A stretch of 41,148 nucleotides of DNA, from positions 1 to 41,148 of the forward strand of contig JAJYPN010000024.1 in assembly GCA_021795395.1 (NCBI GenBank), written 5' to 3'. The position numbers were made by a program, and so were the translations under genes. Of this stretch, positions 36,659-41,148 are shown in pieces; position 1 is the stretch's first letter; every line of letters begins with the position of its first letter. This DNA is from Pseudomonadota bacterium. GTDB lineage: Bacteria > Pseudomonadota > Gammaproteobacteria > Burkholderiales > Sulfuriferulaceae. Under the pieces are notes generated by a model. That model ran no database searches. It saw only the letters and a list, made by a program, of their open reading frames with translations, and was not told the origin of the DNA.

Positions 36659-38050
36659 ATGAACGACAATTATGAACATCCGGCTTTAAGCTTGGCAAAA
36701 AGGCTAGTGAATCCGTCTGTCATCCTGGCATCCTTGTTTTTGGCAGTTCTGATTACTGACCCTCCCTTTTCCGGCACGGATTTATTGTTCGGCATCCTGG
36801 CATTTTTAATTGGAGCCGAGGTGTTTGACGGGTTCAAGTTTTTTGATGTGAGCGCAGACAATAATTGGAACCTTCTGTTAAGCCTGGTCAGACTTTTAAC
36901 GGCCTGGCTTATCGTATTGGGCCTTTTATTGGCGCTGGGCTTTGCGACCGATATCTATAAACAATTCAAGATCAGTACGATATTGGTTTGGGTGTTATTT
37001 ACTCCCGTTCTTCTTGCGCTGAGCCAGGCCATCGTACGCAATCATCTGGAATCGTTACGCCATCGCGGGCAAATCAGGCGCGCGATCGTGGTCGGAGCGG
37101 ATGATCTGGGCTGCAAACTGGCCAATCATATCCATCGCGAACGCAACCTGATGATACGGGTAGATGCCTTTTTCGATGACCGTCTTGACGAGCGCAGCGA
37201 TAAAAGACTGCTTCCCATCATTACCGGCGGCCTGAGTGAAGTAGCGGATTATGTCGCAAAGTCCGGGATTGACCTGGTTTATATTACGCTACCCATCATG
37301 AAACAGCCACGTGTACTCGAACTTGTGAATACGCTACGCGATACGACGGCTTCGGTATATTTCGTTCCCGATATTTTTCTTTTCGATTTTGTACAAACCC
37401 GTTTTGATGAAATCAACGGCGTTCCAGTACTGGCGGTTTTCGAATCTCCATTAATAGGCATTAATGCCGTTCACAAACGGATCTTCGATGTATTGGTATC
37501 CGGCATGATTCTGTTAATGATCGCGCCCGCTCTTTTAATCATCGCAGCATTGGTAAAACTCACATCCCCAGGCCCGGTTTTTTTTAAACAACGCCGGTAT
37601 GGTCTTGATGGCGAAGAAATCATGGTGTTCAAATTCCGCTCCATGACCGTTTGCGAAGATGGGGATCGCGTTACCCAAGCGACCAGAAATGATGCGCGCG
37701 TGACCCCTTTGGGTGCGATTCTTCGCAAAACCTCCCTGGACGAATTACCGCAATTGATCAATGTGCTACTGGGCACGATGAGCATAGTCGGACCCCGACC
37801 TCATGCCGTTTCTCACAACGAGCATTATAGAAAATTGATACATGGTTACATGTGGCGGCATAAAGTAAAACCGGGCATTACCGGATTGGCGCAAGTCAAC
37901 GGCTTTCGCGGGGAAACCGATACGCTTGAGAAAATGGAAGGGCGCGTGCAACACGATATCGCCTATCTCAAAAATTGGTCGATAGGACTGGATATCGTCA
38001 TCATATTAAAAACCGTACGTCTCGTATTCAAGGATAGTCAGGCTTATTAA
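36659..38050 (+). CDS. Undecaprenyl-phosphate sugar-1-phosphate transferase (WcaJ/EpsB-like priming enzyme)
   Basis: A 463-residue polyisoprenyl-phosphate hexose-1-phosphate transferase. Four N-terminal hydrophobic helices (about 18-130) are followed by a nucleotide-binding-like CoA_binding_3 domain (RRAIVVGADDLGCKLA onward) and the catalytic bacterial sugar transferase domain. Motifs there: KRIFDVLVSGM, PGPVFFKQRRYGLDG, MVFKFRSM, SLDELPQLINVLLG, SIVGPRPHA and KPGITGLAQVNGFRG. It probably transfers glucose-1-phosphate (or another hexose-phosphate) to the lipid carrier, the first step of repeat synthesis. It is transcribed divergently from epsL. The SD is weak (TATAGGCA). Confidence 0.93.
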   Translation: MNDNYEHPALSLAKRLVNPSVILASLFLAVLITDPPFSGTDLLFGILAFLIGAEVFDGFKFFDVSADNNWNLLLSLVRLLTAWLIVLGLLLALGFATDIYKQFKISTILVWVLFTPVLLALSQAIVRNHLESLRHRGQIRRAIVVGADDLGCKLANHIHRERNLMIRVDAFFDDRLDERSDKRLLPIITGGLSEVADYVAKSGIDLVYITLPIMKQPRVLELVNTLRDTTASVYFVPDIFLFDFVQTRFDEINGVPVLAVFESPLIGINAVHKRIFDVLVSGMILLMIAPALLIIAALVKLTSPGPVFFKQRRYGLDGEEIMVFKFRSMTVCEDGDRVTQATRNDARVTPLGAILRKTSLDELPQLINVLLGTMSIVGPRPHAVSHNEHYRKLIHGYMWRHKVKPGITGLAQVNGFRGETDTLEKMEGRVQHDIAYLKNWSIGLDIVIILKTVRLVFKDSQAY

Positions 38051-38068
38051 TCAATTCTTCTTCGGCTC

Positions 38069-38118
38069 GTCATAAAATAGGCATATTTTCTGCTTAAACT
38101 ATAAGTGTTAATCCTACG
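38069..38118 (+). promoter_or_regulatory. Shared 50-bp promoter element, copy A
   Basis: Aligned without gaps to 38588-38637 it is identical at 39 of 50 positions. It begins GTCATAAAAT, contains ATAAAATAGG-CATATTTTCT (38072-38091, a variant of the 36569 palindrome) and ends AGTGTTAATCCTACG. It lies 100 bases before the ATG at 38219. A perfect hairpin ATTCAGT-AGC-ACTGAAT (38149-38165) sits in the leader after it. Confidence 0.65.
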
Positions 38119-38218
38119 TTTTGTCGTGTGACTTTTATCTGGATGCCCATTCAGTAGCACTGAATCGGCTAACGGATACATAAGGTGCGCTCAACCCTAA
38201 CACTTACAGGAGGAAAAA

Positions 38219-38485
38219 ATGCTCCGATTTATTAAAATAGCGATTCTGGCGATTATTTTGTTCACCATCGTCAGCATTTCTTCTATCCAGAATCGATCTA
38301 TCCAATCCTATGACATCGCAGCAATAAATATTTCCAGCTTAATCTCTAACAAGCCAATTTTCACCCATACTGGCGGCGGCTTTATAACCCATCCTTCCAC
38401 CTCCAAATTTTCCGGGATCAATATCTGGTCTTTGATAGCAGCAGGCATAGGCTTGGTCGGGTTACGGCTGCGTCGAAGAAACTAG
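38219..38485 (+). CDS. Small secreted protein with exosortase-like C-terminus lacking PEP (1)
   Basis: An 88-residue protein with strong SD AGGAGG before ATG 38219. The N-terminus (residues ~5-24, IKIAILAIILFTIVSIS) is a signal peptide or anchor. The middle ~35 residues are Ser/Ile/Asn-rich with no known motif. The C-terminus SLIAAGIGLVGLRLRRRN is a hydrophobic helix followed by an Arg cluster, the tripartite layout of PEP-CTERM sorting signals. In place of Pro-Glu-Pro it has SGIN just before the helix. The same ending (GLRLRR) occurs in the gene at 38785. Probable substrate or relative of substrates of exosortase B; function unknown. Confidence 0.72.
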   Translation: MLRFIKIAILAIILFTIVSISSIQNRSIQSYDIAAINISSLISNKPIFTHTGGGFITHPSTSKFSGINIWSLIAAGIGLVGLRLRRRN

Positions 38486-38587
38486 CCAATTTACTCGTGT
38501 ATCCGATACGTCAGACCAACAAACCTGCCTGTCTTTTTATAGTTAGCATTTGCATGCAAACAACGAAACGTATATTTTTTTTAGTCT

Positions 38588-38637
38588 GTCATAAAATCTG
38601 CATATATTCTGTATATAATGTCAGTGTTACTCTTACG
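38588..38637 (+). promoter_or_regulatory. Shared 50-bp promoter element, copy B
   Basis: Second copy of the element at 38069-38118. It contains ATAAAATCTG-CATATATTCT (38591-38610), then a perfect -10 hexamer TATAAT (38614-38619), then AGTGTTACTCTTACG. No good -35 hexamer stands at the proper distance; the palindrome occupies that place, as in activator-dependent promoters. It lies 147 bases before the ATG at 38785. Confidence 0.65.
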
Positions 38638-38784
38638 ATTGATTGCGTATTCGTATGCGTCAATATGAGCAGTAACAATCGTAGAGGGTGGCGATGAAAG
38701 CCAAATGGCCGTTCCGGCTATACCGCATTTACCGCAACCTCTTAAGCGATAAGTCTTTACTTAACCTTTGAAGGAGATCTAAAA

Positions 38785-39072
38785 ATGCGTAATCTATTAA
38801 AACCTGCTACGCTTGCTCTTGTACTGATTGCCGCCGGATCTGCTGGCGTAGCAAATGCAGCCGAAGTACATGAAATGACTGCGGAACCGATCGTTGGTGA
38901 TGTGGTCTGGAACGGTCAGACCATGCCACTGGATGCTGACGATGTGTATACCAACTCTACCGGCATGCATGTTTATATGCCTGATCCAGTGCTGCCAGAA
39001 GCCGACACGCTGTCCTTGATGGCAGTTGGCCTGGGACTTATCGGCTTACGTTTACGTCGTAAAAACAAGTAA
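38785..39072 (+). CDS. Small secreted protein with PEP-CTERM-like C-terminus (2)
   Basis: A 95-residue protein; SD GAAGGAGA precedes ATG 38785. Signal peptide: MRNLLKPATLALVLIAAGSAGVANA, with a likely cut after AlaAsnAla (residue 25). The mature part is acidic (EVHEMTAEPIVGDVV...). C-terminal signal: LPEADTLSLMAVGLGLIGLRL, then RRKNK. This is PEP-CTERM-like, with Pro-Glu-Ala in place of Pro-Glu-Pro, a helix and a basic tail. It is paralogous at the C-terminus to the protein at 38219. Predicted to be processed by XrtB and surface- or matrix-located; function unknown. Confidence 0.78.
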   Translation: MRNLLKPATLALVLIAAGSAGVANAAEVHEMTAEPIVGDVVWNGQTMPLDADDVYTNSTGMHVYMPDPVLPEADTLSLMAVGLGLIGLRLRRKNK

Positions 39073-39115
39073 TAGCGATTAAGTCCCGTGCCCGTGAGCT
39101 GGGACTTTAGCTAAT

Positions 39116-39158
39116 CGGCCGATATAAAGTCGCGGTTTCGCCGCACTTATTTCGGCCG
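39116..39158 (+). terminator. Long stem-loop downstream of the small secreted protein gene
   Basis: CGGCCGATATAAAGT with CGCGG (39116-39135) pairs with CGCCGCACTTATTTCGGCCG (39139-39158) over about 18 positions with few mismatches, around a short loop. TATCTTTATACTTT follows, a modest T-rich tail. It begins 43 bases after the stop at 39072. A smaller hairpin AAGTCCC...GGGACTT (39081-39107) stands before it. Confidence 0.55.
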
Positions 39159-39312
39159 TATCTTTATACTTTCACCTTATTGCATCAGCCCGGGCCTTCA
39201 TTCCCTTATGCAGACAGATTTATTTCTGGACACCGTCAGAGTCTGAGGTTATTCTTTAGCAATACCTTGGTTATTTTGTCTAAGCGCTATATTTCCATAA
39301 CCACATAGCCGC

Positions 39313-39939
39313 ATGATTTCATGGTTCACCATTACTACAACCGGAAGCTTTACCGTTATGGCACCTGCCGGCATGGCAATAACGGCATGGTTGGCACTTA
39401 ATCGTGCCTGGAAATTGGTTATGTGGTGGATATTGCTGTTTATTGGCGGCATGGGTCTGGTAGTTGCTACCAAAATCGCTTTTGTCGGCTGGGGTATAGG
39501 AATACGCTCGCTGAATTTTACCGGATTCAGCGGTCATGCCATGCGCGCAACCGCGGTTGCGCCCGTATTTTTCTATATGCTGCTCGAAAAAAATTCGCGT
39601 CCTTACAAAATCGCAGGAATTATAACGGGCCTTGCATTTGGCGTACTGATCAGCTACTCAAGGCTGGTTGTACATGCCCATTCGGTATCGGAAGCCGTGA
39701 CAGGCTGCCTGCTGGGCGGCGCTATCGCGCTTGTCTTTATCGGCATAATCGATCAATGCAAACTCGAGCTCAATCGCTGGGTAATTGTAATGAGCATAGC
39801 TGTCCTGTTGGCTTCCCCTTCTATTCCACCCGCTCCTACGCAACGCTGGATCACCGTGACCGCACTGTACCTTTCCGGTCACAGTTCTCCTTATACACGA
39901 GCCAACTGGAGAAACTCGAGCGATCTCGAAGTTTTTTGA
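39313..39939 (+). CDS. PAP2-superfamily membrane phosphatase
   Basis: A 208-residue protein with about five hydrophobic helices. It keeps the acid-phosphatase motifs in variant form: FTGFSGHAM (catalytic-type His in SGH) and SRLVVHAHSVSEAVTG (SR-x5-H, with Glu in the usual Asp place). The first motif (K-x6-RP) is degenerate: KIAFVGWGIGI. The ending LYLSGHSSPYTRANW is typical for this subgroup. Possible role: recycling undecaprenyl diphosphate or another polyprenyl phosphate in exopolysaccharide synthesis. An in-frame stop lies just upstream at 39298, so 39313 is the first possible ATG; there is no clear SD. It is convergent with epsD. Confidence 0.8.
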   Translation: MISWFTITTTGSFTVMAPAGMAITAWLALNRAWKLVMWWILLFIGGMGLVVATKIAFVGWGIGIRSLNFTGFSGHAMRATAVAPVFFYMLLEKNSRPYKIAGIITGLAFGVLISYSRLVVHAHSVSEAVTGCLLGGAIALVFIGIIDQCKLELNRWVIVMSIAVLLASPSIPPAPTQRWITVTALYLSGHSSPYTRANWRNSSDLEVF

Positions 39940-39969
39940 AGTTTTATCAAACCCATTAAGATTGACCTG

Positions 39970-40788
39970 CTATTGATCCAGATACTGAATTTTTGCATGA
40001 GCGCGTAATTTTTGTATTATTGCTTCTTTGGCTCGTGCTTGTTCTTCGGCATTTAATAAAGCGGTAATTTTCAATTGCGCCCGGTTTAAGGGTATGGGAG
40101 CCGGAATTTTGCTTATGAGCAGCAACAATTCCATATCCTTACGTGTTTGGCTCACAACCAGAGCTCCATCTATCGGCATCTTCGCCAAAGCCTTTAATTC
40201 AATATCGCTCATGTCTTCCGGAATTTTAACCGTCTGCCGTTGATCGTAGGTTATATTTGCGTGACTTAATGCGTTAAAAAATTCCGTCGAGTTATTGCTG
40301 GCTTCCAATTGCGACAGCAATTTCTGTTGCTGCTCAATATCGGCCTCTATATCGTAATAATTTACTACATACAAAGTGCGATCAGCGAACAATAAGGGAT
40401 GATTTTGATAATAGCCGCTAATTTCAGCAGAGCTGGGCGGTGGCAGCGTCTTGAACTGCTCGTCCAGATACGCCTTGATCAAAGCTTGCTTTTGACTTAA
40501 CAATAGCATTTGCATAACGACAGGATTTTTATCCAGCCCTTCATTTTTGGCCGCAGCAATCAATAAATGCTGATCAATCACTGCATTCACTGCATTTCGC
40601 CGGATTTGTGTTTTGGATCCGCGATAGGATTTCATCTGATCTATATATTGATTTACTTCGGGAACAGTAATTTCTTTACCATTTACCTTTGCCATCACCT
40701 GATATTTCCCCGGCTCCTCTTTTGGGTTACAGGCTGCAAGCAAAAATGGCAGTAGGCAAATCAAAGCTAATCGGCCGTTTCGACGCAT
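39970..40788 (-). CDS. epsD: EpsD-family peptidyl-prolyl isomerase-like lipoprotein
   Basis: A lipoprotein of 272 residues from the start used here. MRRNGRLALICLLPFLLAACNP holds a lipobox (LAAC). The chain then follows the SurA/PpiC N-terminal pattern: VMAKVNGKEITVPEVNQYI, AVIDQHLLIAAAKNEGL. A parvulin-like domain follows. An in-frame ATG at 40833 would add 15 residues before the signal peptide, so I prefer 40788, though no strong SD favours either. EpsD proteins belong to exosortase B exopolysaccharide clusters and probably help fold or insert the export proteins. Here it is set apart from epsL/E/F/G at the far end, next to the rRNA operon. Confidence 0.85.
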   Translation of the reverse strand: MRRNGRLALICLLPFLLAACNPKEEPGKYQVMAKVNGKEITVPEVNQYIDQMKSYRGSKTQIRRNAVNAVIDQHLLIAAAKNEGLDKNPVVMQMLLLSQKQALIKAYLDEQFKTLPPPSSAEISGYYQNHPLLFADRTLYVVNYYDIEADIEQQQKLLSQLEASNNSTEFFNALSHANITYDQRQTVKIPEDMSDIELKALAKMPIDGALVVSQTRKDMELLLLISKIPAPIPLNRAQLKITALLNAEEQARAKEAIIQKLRAHAKIQYLDQ

Positions 40789-40853
40789 TTGGACGCATCG
40801 ATTTCCTGTTTTTGATGGGCTAGCCAAATCCATATCTAATTTCTTTCGAAGAG

Positions 40854-40883
40854 TGCAAAATGGCTATTGTATGATATTTTGCA
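40854..40883. repeat. Inverted repeat upstream of epsD
   Basis: TGCAAAAT (40854-40861) and ATTTTGCA (40876-40883) form perfect 8-bp arms with a 14-base spacer, just upstream of epsD on the minus strand. This could be a promoter-linked operator. Confidence 0.45.
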
Positions 40884-40999
40884 TTTAGAAAGAATAGATG
40901 AGCATTGCAGGCGCTCGCAAACGCTCAATGCGGTCTGCGCATTCGTGACGGCAAAGTTCAAACCAATCCCGAGAACGGAGGCTGGCACCCAAAGCGAAA

Positions 41000-41020
41000 C
41001 GCCCAACACAAGGTTGGGCG
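41000..41020 (-). terminator. Rho-independent terminator of the rRNA operon
   Basis: Read on the minus strand, CGCCCAAC-CTTGT-GTTGGGCG forms a perfect 8-bp GC-rich stem, followed by GTTTCGCTTT. It lies about 16 bases after the 5S 3' end. Confidence 0.8.
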
Positions 41021-41036
41021 GTTGGCGGGATAGGAG

Positions 41037-41148
41037 TCTGACGATGACCTACTTTCACATGGGTAATCCACACTATCATTGGCGCTGTCCCGTTTCACGG
41101 CCCTGTTCGGGATGGGAAGGGGTGGTTCCAGGACGCTATGGTCGTCAG
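41037..41148 (-). rRNA. rrf: 5S ribosomal RNA (5' end at or just beyond the window edge)
   Basis: The minus strand reads CTGACGACCATAGCG..., with CACCCCTTCCCATCCCGAAC in the 5S loop region and ...GAAAGTAGGTCATCGTCAG at the 3' end. The terminal stem CTGACGA/TCGTCAG closes correctly. About 112 bases are present; one to three bases of the 5' end may be cut off. The 23S gene should lie right of the window. Confidence 0.95.

Noticed and set aside
38497-38697. 66-codon + strand frame between the two small secreted protein genes
   Set aside because: No SD and it covers the conserved promoter element; composition is not protein-like.
38119-38784. Sigma-54 (-24/-12) promoters for the small secreted proteins
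   Set aside because: PEP-CTERM genes in some bacteria use RpoN, but no GG-N10-GC pair fitting the consensus was found in either leader.

Overview
The window looks like chromosomal DNA of a betaproteobacterium, probably a diazotrophic member of the Nitrosomonadales. The reasons are: (i) a 5S rRNA gene at the right edge of betaproteobacterial type; (ii) an exopolysaccharide locus with exosortase B, EpsI, EpsG, EpsF, EpsE, EpsL and EpsD, the gene set known from Methylobacillus-type methanolan clusters; (iii) a fixBCX electron-transfer run with nitrogen-fixation-type ferredoxins. Species cannot be named from the sequence alone. I saw no tRNA gene, CRISPR array, intact insertion sequence or intact prophage.

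Left part (1-4412, + strand): the 3' end of fixB, then fixC, fixX, a flavodiiron protein, two tandem [2Fe-2S] ferredoxins and a thioredoxin-like [2Fe-2S] ferredoxin. The compact spacing suggests one operon. It would deliver low-potential electrons, probably to nitrogenase, with the flavodiiron protein scavenging O2 or NO. A broken antitoxin-like remnant follows (4412-4628).

Housekeeping block (4640-10663): yicC on the minus strand, divergent from a tight + strand run of a Ser/Thr kinase, a PP2C phosphatase, rph, rdgB, hemW and tcdA.

Exopolysaccharide locus (10741-40833): reading on the minus strand from the right, epsL, epsE, epsF, epsG, xrtB and epsI come first. They are followed by a Wzx-like flippase, a Wzy-like polymerase/ligase, an acyltransferase and three glycosyltransferases. 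After a gap come a beta-helix (tailspike/lyase-like) protein and a secreted clan GH-A glycoside hydrolase. Next are an acyltransferase, a GtrB/GtrA/GT-C triad, a GT4 enzyme and a third acyltransferase. On the + strand, divergent from epsL, sit a WcaJ-like priming sugar transferase, two very small secreted proteins with exosortase-like C-termini that lack a PEP box, and a PAP2-type phosphatase. A convergent epsD lipoprotein gene and the 3' end of an rRNA operon close the window.

Working model: the priming transferase loads a sugar phosphate on undecaprenyl phosphate, glycosyltransferases and acyltransferases build and decorate the unit, and Wzx/Wzy flip and polymerise it. EpsF/EpsG/EpsE/EpsL/EpsD control length and export. 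The two hydrolase/lyase-like proteins could trim the polymer. XrtB would process the small C-terminal-signal proteins. The most interesting non-coding signal is a palindromic element (ATAAAATAGG-CCTATTTTAT and variants), with an associated GTTAATCCTAC motif. It lies upstream of the priming transferase and of both small secreted proteins, which suggests that they share a regulator.
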